NCBI GenBank assembly: GCA_965203685.1
Contig: OZ241908.1
Span: forward strand, 2,604,001-2,668,000
Direction of reading: 5' to 3'
Source of the DNA: VXYL01 sp965203685
Lineage (GTDB): Bacteria > Pseudomonadota > Gammaproteobacteria > Pseudomonadales > Azotimanducaceae
DNA length: 64,000 bases
In this document: piece by piece, positions 1-7,882 of the stretch
How the letters are laid out: each line of letters opens with the position of its first letter
Numbering within the stretch: the stretch's first letter is position 1
Position numbers and translations under genes: made by a program
The notes under the pieces: generated by a model
What the model saw: only the letters and a program-made list of their open reading frames with translations
Database searches by the model: none
What the model was told of the DNA's origin: nothing

Positions 1-69
1 CGAGAGCCCGAGGAACACCGCCGGCGCCCGGTTCAGCCGGTCCGGCAGGAACACGATCTCGTCGTCCAT
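1..69 (-). CDS. Start of TIGR03750-type conjugal transfer protein (partial)
   Basis: Only the first 23 codons lie in the window; the gene runs off the left edge. The start codon ATG (67-69) overlaps the stop of the upstream gene as ATGA, which is how most genes of this operon are joined. The visible N-terminus contains FLPDRLN followed by PAVFLGL, the kind of N-terminus seen in the DUF3487/TIGR03750 family, a small membrane protein that follows TIGR03745 in PFGI-1-type elements. The call rests mainly on gene order, because too little sequence is present for a motif-based identification. Confidence 0.6.
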   Translation of the reverse strand, partial: MDDEIVFLPDRLNRAPAVFLGLS

Positions 70-446
70 CAGGTCAGCACCGTCGCCGACTGCGTGGCGA
101 GAAAGATCACGATCACCAGCAGCACGACGCCGACCGCGCCGTGCATGCCCACCTCGCCCCAGGTGGCGCGGCCGTCTGCCACCATCGAGTACTTGGTGAT
201 GACGTTCTTCGCGACCACGAGCAGGGCGATCGCCGACAGCCCGAGGCCACCGAGGACCACGATGTCGAGCCCGTACGCCTGCAGCATGCCGATGAAGTCG
301 CCCTCGTCGACGGCCCCGGTCGACGGGTCCGCCACCTCCGGCAGCCCGGCCGTCGCAGACGCCGCGGCAAACGCCGTCGCCGCCAGCGCGGCGATCCGCC
401 GACGCCGCACCTTTCCGCGTCCCCACTTTTCTCTCGTTCCTTTCAC
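69..446 (-). CDS. TIGR03745-type conjugative element membrane protein
   Basis: This is a small integral membrane protein (125 residues from GTG 446) of the conjugation apparatus of integrative conjugative elements; its biochemical role in the mating channel is not established. The sequence shows a basic N-terminus, a hydrophobic Ala-rich signal-like segment ending near AGLPEV, then two membrane segments (around VVLGGLGLSAIALLVVAK and GVVLLVIVIFLA) separated by a WGEVG turn that is characteristic of the DUF2976 family. Length fits the family. GTG 446 is preferred over GTG 452 because AGGAGG lies five bases before it. It follows the TIGR03758 gene by 16 bases and overlaps the next gene by ATGA. 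Confidence 0.85.
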   Translation of the reverse strand: MKGTREKWGRGKVRRRRIAALAATAFAAASATAGLPEVADPSTGAVDEGDFIGMLQAYGLDIVVLGGLGLSAIALLVVAKNVITKYSMVADGRATWGEVGMHGAVGVVLLVIVIFLATQSATVLT

Positions 447-462
447 TTCCACCTCCTTTGAT

Positions 463-705
463 TCACCAGGTGACGACCACCAGCAGGACGGCCGTCAGGA
501 ACACGGCGCGCAGCACGTGGCCGCCCGCCTCGCCGGGCGGCGTACCGCCGCCGCTCCAGTTCTTGTAGGCGTGGAACACGACCCACGCGCACCAGGCGAT
601 CGCCAGCGCGCAGACGAGCCCCGCGCACAGCGCGAGCAGGTCGGCCTCCGTCACCGGAGAGCCGGGGTTCGCGCCGCGGAACGCGGCCTGCTGGTCCGGA
701 TCCAC
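463..705 (-). CDS. TIGR03758-type conjugative element protein
   Basis: This 80-residue protein matches the DUF3262/TIGR03758 pattern: a short N-terminus with FRGANPGSPVTEADLL, a first membrane helix (LCAGLVCALAIAWCAWVVF), a polar loop with YKNW, and a second helix at the C-terminus. It is a small inner-membrane component of the element's mating apparatus; no catalytic role is known. The start is taken as GTG 705, two bases before the stop of the upstream gene (708-710), which suggests coupled translation; a longer open frame upstream would overlap the TIGR03747 gene completely. It belongs to the leftward transfer operon. Confidence 0.85.
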   Translation of the reverse strand: MDPDQQAAFRGANPGSPVTEADLLALCAGLVCALAIAWCAWVVFHAYKNWSGGGTPPGEAGGHVLRAVFLTAVLLVVVTW

Positions 706-707
706 GT

Positions 708-1361
708 CTACAGGTACTTCTTGAACGACGCGGCGACGATCAGCACCGAAGCGCCGAAGAGCGCCGCGCCCGGGACGATCACCGCCGTCGGGTGCACCGC
801 GAACGGGATCGCGAGATAGACGAACACGGCCGCGAACAGCACCTTCGGCGCGCCGCGCTTGGCGGCGTGGTAGACGCCGCCGAACTCGCGGCCCGCCGAC
901 CAGCGCCGGATGTCGCGCAGGGTGAGCCCGCCTGCGAGCCCGACCAGGCCGAACAGCGCGAAGGCGGGCGCTGAAAACGCCAGCAGCACCACGCGCACGA
1001 TCAGCACCTGCACGGTCCACAGCGCCGCCTTGACGTACTCGTCGACGCGCACAGTCCCGCCGAGCCACCGCAGCGCCGCGGCGAGCCCGGTCCACTCGAA
1101 CGCGTAGAAGTAGGCGCGCTCCGCGCCGTGCAGGATCCTCGCCGCCGACGGCCGGAAGTCCTCGTTCAGGTACCCGGCCTCGCGGCGCAAGACGCCCGCG
1201 GCGTGCTCCGCGCCCTCCTCCGGCCACCACCAGGTCATGCCGACCCATTCGACGGCCACCGACGCGGCCGCCGACAATGCGAGGCACCCGGCCACCGAGC
1301 GCACACGGCCGCGCCGCCGTTCGGCGCGGACGGGTTCCCTGACGCGCGCCGCCTCAGCCAC
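708..1361 (-). CDS. TIGR03747-type conjugative element membrane protein
   Basis: This is a multi-pass membrane protein (217 residues) of the transfer operon, of the DUF4400/TIGR03747 family. Visible features are a first membrane segment near residues 15-35, a soluble region with WWPEEGAEHA, and later membrane segments (VLIVRVVLLAFSAPAFALFG). After these comes the family signature RRWSAGREFGGVYHAAKR and a C-terminal hydrophobic hairpin ending FKKYL. The function is unknown; the family is found next to the TraD coupling protein in PFGI-1/ICEclc-type elements, as here. GTG 1361 is chosen because it overlaps the traD stop codon (1354-1356) and gives the family length. A longer Arg-rich extension in the same frame is antisense-like and was rejected. 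Confidence 0.85.
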   Translation of the reverse strand: MAEAARVREPVRAERRRGRVRSVAGCLALSAAASVAVEWVGMTWWWPEEGAEHAAGVLRREAGYLNEDFRPSAARILHGAERAYFYAFEWTGLAAALRWLGGTVRVDEYVKAALWTVQVLIVRVVLLAFSAPAFALFGLVGLAGGLTLRDIRRWSAGREFGGVYHAAKRGAPKVLFAAVFVYLAIPFAVHPTAVIVPGAALFGASVLIVAASFKKYL

Positions 1362-3414
1362 CGGCCGCCTCCGCCGCCCCGACCTCTCCCCACCAGGACG
1401 CGCCCGGGCGGTAGCGCCGCTCCATGTCGGCGGCCAGTTCCGCGAACGCCGACGACGGATCCCGCCGCCCGCCCGCCGGCAGCGGCAGACGCACCTTCCA
1501 CAGCACGCCGCCCTCGAGCAGCGCGAACGCCTCGCCCTTCGGCAGCCTGGTGACGTCGTGCGGCTCGAGCATCGTCGCCGTCGACGTCGTGATGCGGTCC
1601 TCGTGCCGGGAGCTGAAATCGACATCGGTCAAAGGGTCCGACGAGTCCGTGTAGCCCGCGATCTGCGTGAGCTCGACCACGTTCACGGTGGGAAGCTGGT
1701 CGGTCAGGAGCGCCGCCGTGTCGACGTCCTTGACGCGGAACATCACCAGCGAGTTGAAGTTGCCCGACACCTGCCGCGCCTTCGACGCGTCCCGCGTCTT
1801 CGCCTGGATGTCCGAGAAGGTCTGCGTGTACGCGGTCACCTGCACGCCGGCTGCGCCGCCCTTGTTGAGGAGTGGAATGAACTCGTCGCCCATCAGCTCG
1901 TTGAACTCGTCCATGTGCACCACGATCGGGTGCCTTGGCGACGTCGTGCCGGCGCGCAGGCCGTGCGAGTCGCCGTGCTTGTAGCGCTCGCCTGCGTAGC
2001 TCACGAGGTCGGCGAACATCGAGTTGCCGACCGCGGCGGCCACCGGCGCGTCCGACAGGGCGTCGAGCCCGACGTACACGACGAGCTTCTGGTTCACGAC
2101 GCGCCGCCAGTCCCACACCGGTCGCGCGTCGTCCATGTCCAGGTAGTCCGGGCTCAGCAGCTCCGCCGCCTTGCCCGTGGTGAGCTTCTCCAGCAGAGGC
2201 AGGAGCGACGCCACGAGCTTGTCGAAGTAGCTCTTCTCGTAGCGCATCGCGCTGCGCAGGCCGTCGAGGACCTCGTCGCCGAGGCCCCGGTCGAGCATGA
2301 CGTGCTCGAACGCCACGAGGCGCCGCGGACGCCCCTCCATGTGCCGGGGCGGCTTGTCGCGTCGGCGCTCGACCGCCGCGACGGCCTCCAGCACTTCCGG
2401 CCGGTCCGCGAAGTAGGCCTCGGCGTACGACAGGCAGAGCTCGTCGATGTTGGTGACGTGCTTCAGGATCGTGCGGTAGTCGGGGCGCTGGCCGAGCGCC
2501 GTCACCGCCCGCGCGACGACGTTCACGAACCGCCACACGAACTCGCGGAAGACCGCCGACTGGCCCTCGCCGGAGACCTGGCCGGACACCCGCGTCGCCA
2601 CCTCGGTGACCCGGTGGAACTGGCCGACGCCGTTGTACCGGCTGGAAATCTCCGGGTAGCCGAGGTGGAACAGCACAAAGTCGCCCGCGCGGCCGCCCGC
2701 CGCGCAGGCGTCGCGCACGGCGCGCAGGAGGTCGGCGTCGCCCTTCGGGTCGAACACCACGACCGCCTCGCCGCGGCGGATGTCCTGCGTCACCGCCACC
2801 TCGAGCATCCGCGTCTTGCCGACCTGCGTCGTGCCGAGCACCAGGGTGTGGCCCGTGCGGTCGCGCAGCGGCAGATGGACATCCTCCTCCTTCGCCTCCA
2901 CGCCGTGCAGCCACGACAGGCCGCCCACCGGCGGCGGCGCCCGGAAGGGATTGAGGGGAACGTCGGCGGCCAGAGCCCGGCCGACGGGCGCAAGGCCCCC
3001 GCCGCCGCTGTCCGCGGCGCACGCGTGCGCCCAGCGCACCAGGCGTCCCGGTTCGACGAACCTGCGGAAACGGGTCTTCCTGCAGTCGTGCAGGCGCTGC
3101 GTGTGGCGCTCGCCCCAGCGGAAGCCGCGGCCGAGGTAGAGCCGGTCGGCGCTCACCGGAATCCGCGCCGCGCGCATCGAGAAGCGGCGTCGGCGACGCA
3201 GGTTGCGCTGGTAGCGCACGATGCGCAGCCCCCGCGCGAACCACCAGCACCCGCACGCGCCGAGCGCCACCGCCGTGCCGTGGCCCACGCCCGGGGTCAT
3301 CATGACGTATTCGGGTCCGAGCGCCGCGACCGCGCCGCAGAGCACGGACACCGCGCCCGCCGTCAGTTCCGCCGGCGGGCGCAGCAGGGCCTCCACGGGA
3401 TGCCCGCCGATCAT
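1354..3414 (-). CDS. traD: Conjugative coupling ATPase TraD (SXT/TOL subfamily)
   Basis: This is the coupling protein of the element's type IV secretion system: a membrane-anchored hexameric ATPase that brings the relaxase-DNA complex to the mating channel. The 686-residue sequence shows two hydrophobic segments near residues 15-60, Walker A GTTQVGKT at about residues 194-201, the VVFDPKGDADLL motif shortly after, and Walker B VVHMDEFNEL near residue 500. These are hallmarks of the TIGR03743 subfamily. The start ATG (3412-3414) overlaps the stop of the upstream gene as ATGA. No frameshift or missing catalytic residue is visible, so it is probably functional. The relaxase and the rest of the secretion apparatus must lie outside the window. 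Confidence 0.95.
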   Translation of the reverse strand: MIGGHPVEALLRPPAELTAGAVSVLCGAVAALGPEYVMMTPGVGHGTAVALGACGCWWFARGLRIVRYQRNLRRRRRFSMRAARIPVSADRLYLGRGFRWGERHTQRLHDCRKTRFRRFVEPGRLVRWAHACAADSGGGGLAPVGRALAADVPLNPFRAPPPVGGLSWLHGVEAKEEDVHLPLRDRTGHTLVLGTTQVGKTRMLEVAVTQDIRRGEAVVVFDPKGDADLLRAVRDACAAGGRAGDFVLFHLGYPEISSRYNGVGQFHRVTEVATRVSGQVSGEGQSAVFREFVWRFVNVVARAVTALGQRPDYRTILKHVTNIDELCLSYAEAYFADRPEVLEAVAAVERRRDKPPRHMEGRPRRLVAFEHVMLDRGLGDEVLDGLRSAMRYEKSYFDKLVASLLPLLEKLTTGKAAELLSPDYLDMDDARPVWDWRRVVNQKLVVYVGLDALSDAPVAAAVGNSMFADLVSYAGERYKHGDSHGLRAGTTSPRHPIVVHMDEFNELMGDEFIPLLNKGGAAGVQVTAYTQTFSDIQAKTRDASKARQVSGNFNSLVMFRVKDVDTAALLTDQLPTVNVVELTQIAGYTDSSDPLTDVDFSSRHEDRITTSTATMLEPHDVTRLPKGEAFALLEGGVLWKVRLPLPAGGRRDPSSAFAELAADMERRYRPGASWWGEVGAAEAAGG

Positions 3415-3953
3415 TCGGAAGGCTCCGCGACGAAGGGGTAGGAGCGGGCGCCGAACGCTTCCGCGAGGGCCGCGCCCGGCATCGGGTCGAGAGAGAGCCC
3501 GTGCCGCGCGGCGATCTCGCGCATCCGCCGCAGGTCGCCCACGGACTCCGCCGCCACCAGCAGCCCGGTCGCGCCGCGGCCGCGCAGTTCCCGAGCGTTC
3601 GCCTCCAGCCAGCGGGCGGACGACTCGTCCGAACCGATCGCGAACAGCGTTCCGGCCAGGGCGCGCACGCGCACCCGCTCGGCGCGCCCGGCGCGGAGCG
3701 GGGCGGGCTCCACCGGGAAACGGACGAGTGCGTCCGGCGACGCCGGCACGCGCGACCGCGCCAGACGCTCTGCAGCGACCGCCGCCGCCTCGACCGTCCG
3801 TTGCCGCGGCACGTCCGTCCGTTCGATCCAGGGCGCGGCCGGCACCGTGCCGCCCGCGTCGTGGACGACCACGAGCCTGTCGGCCCCGACGGACAGCCCG
3901 CTCGCGAGCGCGAGCCCCGGGAGAATGGCAGGCATTGCATTGCGGACCCTCAT
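3411..3953 (-). CDS. TIGR03765-type (PFL_4695) conjugative element protein
   Basis: This exported protein (180 residues from ATG 3953) belongs to the PFL_4695 family of integrative conjugative elements and has no assigned biochemical role. It starts with a signal peptide (MPAILPGLALASGLSVGA) followed by LVVVHDAGGTVPA, and ends with the typical LAEAFGARSYPFVAEP segment. ATG 3953 overlaps the upstream stop as ATGA, so the in-frame Met five codons earlier is less likely. Position between the TIGR03759 gene and traD is the usual order in PFGI-1-type elements and supports the call. Confidence 0.8.
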   Translation of the reverse strand: MRVRNAMPAILPGLALASGLSVGADRLVVVHDAGGTVPAAPWIERTDVPRQRTVEAAAVAAERLARSRVPASPDALVRFPVEPAPLRAGRAERVRVRALAGTLFAIGSDESSARWLEANARELRGRGATGLLVAAESVGDLRRMREIAARHGLSLDPMPGAALAEAFGARSYPFVAEPSE

Positions 3954-4633
3954 TCGACCACCGACCACCCGCCGCCGCGCCGGACCCAGACGGCGGGCGC
4001 CGCCCCGGGCGGGCCGCCGTCGCCGTGGTTCACCGTCGCGAGGCCGCCGAGCACGTCCGACGCCTCGATGCCGTGGATCGAGGCCCAGGCGCGCAGGTCG
4101 TCGTCGTCCGCCGCCCCGCGAACGTGGAAGTCCACCGGGACGCCGCGCCTCAGATAGTCGCGCACCATGCGTCGGCAGTCGGCGCAGTCCCGGTGCACGA
4201 CCAGCGCGTAGCGCTCCGCGGGCTCACCGGAGGACGTCGCAGCCGCGAGTCGCAGCTGCCCCGGAAAGAGCCGCGCCCAAGCCGCCTGCACGGCGCGCTC
4301 GAACGCGAGTTCGCCCTGCACGCGTTCGTGCTCGGCGAGCACGAACGCCTCCGCGAACCGCCGGCGTTCGGCTTCCGTCCGCGCGTGCGCCCCAAGGATC
4401 AGCAGCGGATCGCCGTCCGGCGTCCAGGTGCCGCGCCGCCCGCGCATGAGTTCCTCGTAGCGCGCCCAGTCCTCCGCCGACAGCCTCCAGACGGAAGCAC
4501 CCCGGGCGCTCGCCCGAACCTCGGCATCGGTCGTCTCGATCTCCGATCTTTCCGCGCCATGGACCGTCGTGGGACACAGCAACGCCAGCGAGAGAAGCGC
4601 CGCCTCGCGCAGGGGAAGGACACGCGTAGTCAT
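3950..4633 (-). CDS. TIGR03759-type conjugative element protein
   Basis: This periplasmic protein (227 residues) has a signal peptide (LREAALLSLALLCPTTVHGA) and the family core WRLSAEDWARYEELMRG followed by RRGTWTPDGDPLLILG and ERRRFAEAFVLAEHER. The C-terminal half contains a CADC pair (HRDCADCRRMV) in a thioredoxin-like context, suggesting a disulfide-active or structural cysteine pair; this is inference. The start ATG overlaps the stop of the upstream regulator gene as ATGA. A lytic transglycosylase gene often found between this family and PFL_4695 is absent, so the operon looks compact. Confidence 0.85.
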   Translation of the reverse strand: MTTRVLPLREAALLSLALLCPTTVHGAERSEIETTDAEVRASARGASVWRLSAEDWARYEELMRGRRGTWTPDGDPLLILGAHARTEAERRRFAEAFVLAEHERVQGELAFERAVQAAWARLFPGQLRLAAATSSGEPAERYALVVHRDCADCRRMVRDYLRRGVPVDFHVRGAADDDDLRAWASIHGIEASDVLGGLATVNHGDGGPPGAAPAVWVRRGGGWSVVE

Positions 4634-4902
4634 CAATGCGCGAACTCCACCAGGAACGGCGCCTGCGGGTCGAAGATCTCCGGATCCCTGACCAGCGAAT
4701 CGCGAGGCACCGCCCGCAGCCGCCCACCGGTTTCCTTGCCCACCGCGCGGGTCGCCGCCTCGATGCGGATCGCCAGCGACGGGCTCGCGCGGCGATGCCC
4801 GCCGGCGACCTGGTAGAGGTAGGGGACGGTGGTGCCGCACGCCTCGGCGACGGACGCGCGCTCGCGCTTGCTCGCTTTGCGCATGAATCGGTTCAACTCC
4901 AC
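4633..4902 (-). CDS. YdaS/Cro-like HTH regulator heading the transfer operon
   Basis: This small DNA-binding protein (89 residues from GTG 4902) has the YdaS-like helix-turn-helix pattern: RASVAEACGTTVPYLYQVAG then RRASPSLAIRIEAATR. Such proteins are Cro-like regulators of phages and conjugative elements. GTG 4902 is preferred over ATG 4941 for two reasons. A GGAG sits seven bases upstream of it, and the best leftward promoter (-35 TTGCAA at 4969-4974, -10 GATACT at 4947-4952) would start transcripts near 4940, too late for ATG 4941 unless the mRNA is leaderless. It overlaps the TIGR03759 gene by ATGA and faces the CI/LexA-like repressor, a Cro/CI-like arrangement. Confidence 0.65.
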   Translation of the reverse strand: MELNRFMRKASKRERASVAEACGTTVPYLYQVAGGHRRASPSLAIRIEAATRAVGKETGGRLRAVPRDSLVRDPEIFDPQAPFLVEFAH

Positions 4903-4946
4903 TCGGCGCTCCGGAATCGGTGCTCTTAGCTCGTTTCGCATTAAAA

Positions 4947-5013
4947 AGTATCAAAGCATGTTCTTTTCTTGCAATGGTCCGTACCCTGCTTTATGTTTAG
5001 CTTCGCGCTAAAC
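4947..5013. promoter_or_regulatory. Divergent promoters with shared -35 and repressor operator
   Basis: Rightward promoter: -35 TTGCAA (4969-4974), a 17 bp spacer and -10 TATGTT (4992-4997), serving the CI/LexA-like gene. Leftward promoter: the same TTGCAA read on the other strand, because it is palindromic, a 16 bp spacer and -10 GATACT (4947-4952), serving the transfer operon. A perfect inverted repeat GTTTAGC-TTCGC-GCTAAAC (4995-5013) overlaps the rightward -10 and is the best candidate operator. Promoter hexamers are judged by eye. Confidence 0.6.
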
Positions 5014-5023
5014 GGACGCAGAC

Positions 5024-5677
5024 ATGCCACGAGACATCGACCGCACCCGCCTCGAAAACCTGCGCCGCCTGACCGCCGAGGCGGGCTCCGCGTCGGAACT
5101 CGCGCGGCGCGCCGGCGTCAGCGTCTCCTACCTCAGCCACATCCGCGTCGGTCGGCCGTACCCCAGCGGGAACCCGCGCCGCGTCGGCGACCGCCTGGCC
5201 GCTACCCTGGAGCGCGCCATGGGCAAGCCCCCCGCGTGGATGGACCGGCGACACCCCCCCGGGGACACGCCCGCGGTAAGGCGGCCCGCCGGTCGCGGGT
5301 ATCCGCTCATATCGTGGGTGCAGGCAGGAGCCTGGACTGAGGCGCCGGAGCATCCGGCAGCCGAGGCCCGCCTGCCGTGCCCGGTCGACTGCGGACCGGA
5401 TACCTTCGTGCTGCGCGTCTCCGGCGAGAGCATGGCGCCGCGCTTCCAGGACGGCGAGTTCATTTTCGTAGACCCCGACCCGCCGCCGGAACACGGCAGC
5501 TACGTGGTCGTGCGACGCGCCGACGGCACCGCCGCCGCGACATTCAAGCAGCTGATCGAGGAAGACGGGCGCCGCTACCTCAAGGCGCTCAACCCCGACT
5601 GGCCCGACCGCATCGTCGAAGCCGACGCGCAGGCCGTCGTCTGCGGCACGGTGGTGTTCAAGGGCCGCCCGGTGTAG
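5024..5677 (+). CDS. CI/LexA-like repressor (HTH plus S24 peptidase)
   Basis: This is a phage-type repressor expected to block transfer until self-cleavage is stimulated by RecA, an inference from family knowledge. The N-terminal helix-turn-helix is ASELARRAGVSVSYLSHI (around residues 24-41). The S24 domain occupies the C-terminal half, with a candidate Ala-Gly cleavage site in ISWVQAGAW. The nucleophile Ser lies in VSGESMAPRFQDGEF and the general-base Lys in ATFKQLIEEDG, so the catalytic pair is present. The protein is 217 residues, a normal length. It is divergent from the transfer operon with the operator-like repeat 4995-5013 directly upstream, and a second copy of the repeat lies at 6420-6438. 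Confidence 0.9.
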   Translation: MPRDIDRTRLENLRRLTAEAGSASELARRAGVSVSYLSHIRVGRPYPSGNPRRVGDRLAATLERAMGKPPAWMDRRHPPGDTPAVRRPAGRGYPLISWVQAGAWTEAPEHPAAEARLPCPVDCGPDTFVLRVSGESMAPRFQDGEFIFVDPDPPPEHGSYVVVRRADGTAAATFKQLIEEDGRRYLKALNPDWPDRIVEADAQAVVCGTVVFKGRPV

Positions 5678-5700
5678 CGCGCCGGCACCGGCCGGCGCGC
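5677..5700. terminator. GC hairpin between convergent genes
   Basis: A perfect 10 bp inverted repeat (5677-5686 and 5691-5700) with loop ACCG begins at the stop of the repressor gene and lies before the end of the converging AlpA gene. There is no T run on either strand, so it may be a weak or factor-assisted bidirectional terminator. Confidence 0.4.
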
Positions 5701-5713
5701 GTACTTCCCGGAC

Positions 5714-5941
5714 CTATTCCGCCTGCGCGGCGGCCCGAACTCGGTCCGCGGGCACGCCGGACTGGGCCGCCCGCGCCTCGAGCCAGGCATCGATGTCGGC
5801 GACGCGCCAGCCGACACAGCGCGCCGACAGCTGCACCCGCGGCGGGAACTCGCCGCGTCCGAGCAGCCGGTAGATGGTGGCCTTGGACAGGCCGGTCACT
5901 TCGAGCACCGCCGGCAGGCGGTAGATGGCGATCTGGGGCAT
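5714..5941 (-). CDS. AlpA-family regulator/excisionase-like protein
   Basis: This 75-residue winged-helix protein carries the AlpA/MerR-like signature: YRLPAVLEVTGLSKATIYRL then GEFPPRVQLSARCVGWRV and a terminal DIDAWLEARA. AlpA proteins activate integrase or excise islands and are common in conjugative elements. The start ATG 5941 has a very strong ribosome binding site, GGGAGG six bases upstream. It converges on the repressor gene across a GC hairpin. The upstream 700 bp is non-coding and holds repeats that could be its targets. Confidence 0.85.
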   Translation of the reverse strand: MPQIAIYRLPAVLEVTGLSKATIYRLLGRGEFPPRVQLSARCVGWRVADIDAWLEARAAQSGVPADRVRAAAQAE

Positions 5942-6648
5942 GGTTGCACCTCCCTTTCGGGTCGTGCGTGTCCGATGCCCCCGCGTCGCAACACGAGATT
6001 GGATTTGTTGCGGCTGCGCGATCCGCACCCGCCGGGACCGGAACGCGGGGGTGCGCCTTCCTTCCAGACCGTCGCACACCCTACCGGCCCGTACCGTGCC
6101 GTGCCACAACGGCGCGCTTAGCATGCGGCGATGCCGTCTCGCGCCCCGCGTTCGCCATGGCCACCCGGCCGCCGACACGGTCCACACTCCATACTGCCAC
6201 GTGTCGACGTGTCGCGAAGTCGGCAAGTCCACGAGCCGACACGTCCGCTTGCGCTCGCGCCCACGAGTCGCCAGCTCGACACGTCCACGCCACGACAACC
6301 TTGCGGTACGAAATGCCGACAAGGCCGAAAGCGGGCAGGCCCACTCCCCGGCAAGTCGACAGAGACAACGGCCGGCCAGTGGCCAGTCGGGCACCCTGGT
6401 CGGCCTCGCCATCCGCGCCGTTTAGCAGACCGCTAAGGGTTTTCTACTCGCGTTCGTGGGGACGTCGGCGCTAGGCTCTTCGCCGTTCCGCGCGCCGATG
6501 CCGCGCCGCGACCCCGACCGGGCCGCCATGCGCAAAAGCGTCGGCAGCGGAACGCCAACGAACCGCACCACGCGGTGCCGACCGCCGAGGAACACAGAGC
6601 CGTGCGACTGATCCACCGAATCCCCGTCTCCGCGCGCCTTGCCCGCCT
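5942..6648. other. Non-coding region with inverted hexamer cluster
   Basis: No convincing gene; the open frames here are Arg-rich shadows. The stretch 6200-6290 holds four copies of CGACAC/GTGTCG, two in each orientation (GTGTCGACGTGTCG near 6201-6214 and CGACACGTCC near 6237 and 6278), and a second operator-like repeat lies at 6420-6438. It could be a binding region for AlpA or an integration factor, or an oriT; this is inference only. Confidence 0.5.
6420..6438. promoter_or_regulatory. Second copy of the repressor operator-like repeat
   Basis: GTTTAGC-AGACC-GCTAAGG has the same arms and the same five-base spacer as the perfect repeat at 4995-5013, with two mismatches at the right end. The reuse of arm and spacing suggests a second binding site for the CI/LexA-like repressor, upstream of the gene at 6649. 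Confidence 0.5.
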
Positions 6649-7821
6649 ATGAAGAGCTCCCGCGACGACGCCCCCAGCCTCGTCATCCTCGACCGCTGGT
6701 TCGCACTCCGCAGGCGGCTCGACGCCCACTACGACATCCGCGCCTTTCCCTTCGCCGCCGACCGCATCGTCAACGACGCCCGCCGCCGCGGGACCTGCGA
6801 TACGCCGCCCAGCCTCGCGTTTCTGCAGTTCTGGACGACCGGGTCCGTCGAAGCCGCGATCGCCTGTTGCGAGGGCCACCTGCGGAACCGCCCCGATGCC
6901 CTCCCCGAGCCCCCGCCCCGCGAACTCCGCCACTACAACCGGCGCATCGAAGCCGACGCAGCCCGCGCTTGCCTCCACGCCGCCCGCGCCCTCGCGCTCA
7001 CGCCCGAGCACCTGCTAGGCATCGCCGTCCACGACCTCCTGCCGGCCGCCGCGGACCATGCCGTCCCGCTCGGTTCGACGGAGGACGCCGTCGGCTACGT
7101 CCTGAACATGCTCGTCCACCTGGTCCAGGAGATCGACCACCACGGCAACGTTCCCGATCCCCGCACCGTCGCGCCCCGCGACCCCGGAGCCGACGGCGAG
7201 ATTCCCGATCCGCCGCCCCCGTGGAGCCACGTCCCGGGCCGGCCGCTCCCCCGCTCCGACGACACCGTCCCGATCTTCCGCCACGACGTCCACCCCGAAC
7301 CCGCCTTCGACTGCGTCGACCCCGACGACCCGGCCTTGCCGCGCATCGACGACTGGGCCGAGCTCGTCGACGACCTGTCCTTCCGCTACGGCTGGTTCGG
7401 CTACCCCGCCATCGAGACGCGCATCCTGCAGCACGCCTTCGTCGACGGCACCGAGGGCCTGCCGGCCAGCCGCACAGTCAACGACTGGAGCGCCGACGAG
7501 ATGGCGGCCGCCACTGGCGCCTGCGAGCGGTACGTCCGCGACCACCCCAACGATCCGCCGCCCTTCCCGCCGCGGCACCCGCAGCCCTACGACGCCGACG
7601 CCACCGCCGCGGAAATCGCCGCCTTCGCCCGCACCTGCGAGAGCCTCCGCCTCGTGCCGGAGGACGTCCTCGTGCTCGCCCTCCACAGCCTCTGCGCCAC
7701 CGACGCCCCCGCCATGCCGGACGCGCTCCGGATCCTCGGCCTGGTCCTCGCCGACATCGAGATCCACGGCAACGTCCGCGATCCCGTGGCCGCACCCGAG
7801 GATTCCCCGGTCGTCCACTAG
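6649..7821 (+). CDS. Unrecognised protein with internal duplication
   Basis: I do not recognise this 390-residue acidic, Pro-rich protein. It is built from two similar halves. CCEGHLRNRPDALPEPPPRE matches GACERYVRDHPNDPPPFPPR. ALALTPEHLLGIAVHDL matches SLRLVPEDVLVLALHSL, and LVQEIDHHGNVPDP matches VLADIEIHGNVRDP. The repeat unit is about 160-170 residues, roughly 20-185 and 225-385. No signal peptide, membrane segment or catalytic motif is visible. Third codon positions are strongly GC, consistent with real coding; a longer overlapping Arg/Pro frame was rejected. There is no clear ribosome binding site at ATG 6649. It sits alone between the regulatory region and the converging integrase. Confidence 0.7.
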   Translation: MKSSRDDAPSLVILDRWFALRRRLDAHYDIRAFPFAADRIVNDARRRGTCDTPPSLAFLQFWTTGSVEAAIACCEGHLRNRPDALPEPPPRELRHYNRRIEADAARACLHAARALALTPEHLLGIAVHDLLPAAADHAVPLGSTEDAVGYVLNMLVHLVQEIDHHGNVPDPRTVAPRDPGADGEIPDPPPPWSHVPGRPLPRSDDTVPIFRHDVHPEPAFDCVDPDDPALPRIDDWAELVDDLSFRYGWFGYPAIETRILQHAFVDGTEGLPASRTVNDWSADEMAAATGACERYVRDHPNDPPPFPPRHPQPYDADATAAEIAAFARTCESLRLVPEDVLVLALHSLCATDAPAMPDALRILGLVLADIEIHGNVRDPVAAPEDSPVVH

Positions 7822-7882
7822 CCCGCGACGCCGGCGGGAGCGCGGGACACGGCTACCCGCCAGAACATCGCGCGACCTCCCC

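Noticed and set aside
1237..3441. Very long forward open frame opposite traD
   Set aside because: Antisense to a gene with clear TraD motifs; rich in Arg, His and Pro, as expected for a shadow of GC-rich coding DNA.
6195..6290. CRISPR array
   Set aside because: Repeats are 6-10 bases, irregular and in both orientations; no spacer periodicity and no cas genes. No other CRISPR-like array is seen in the window.
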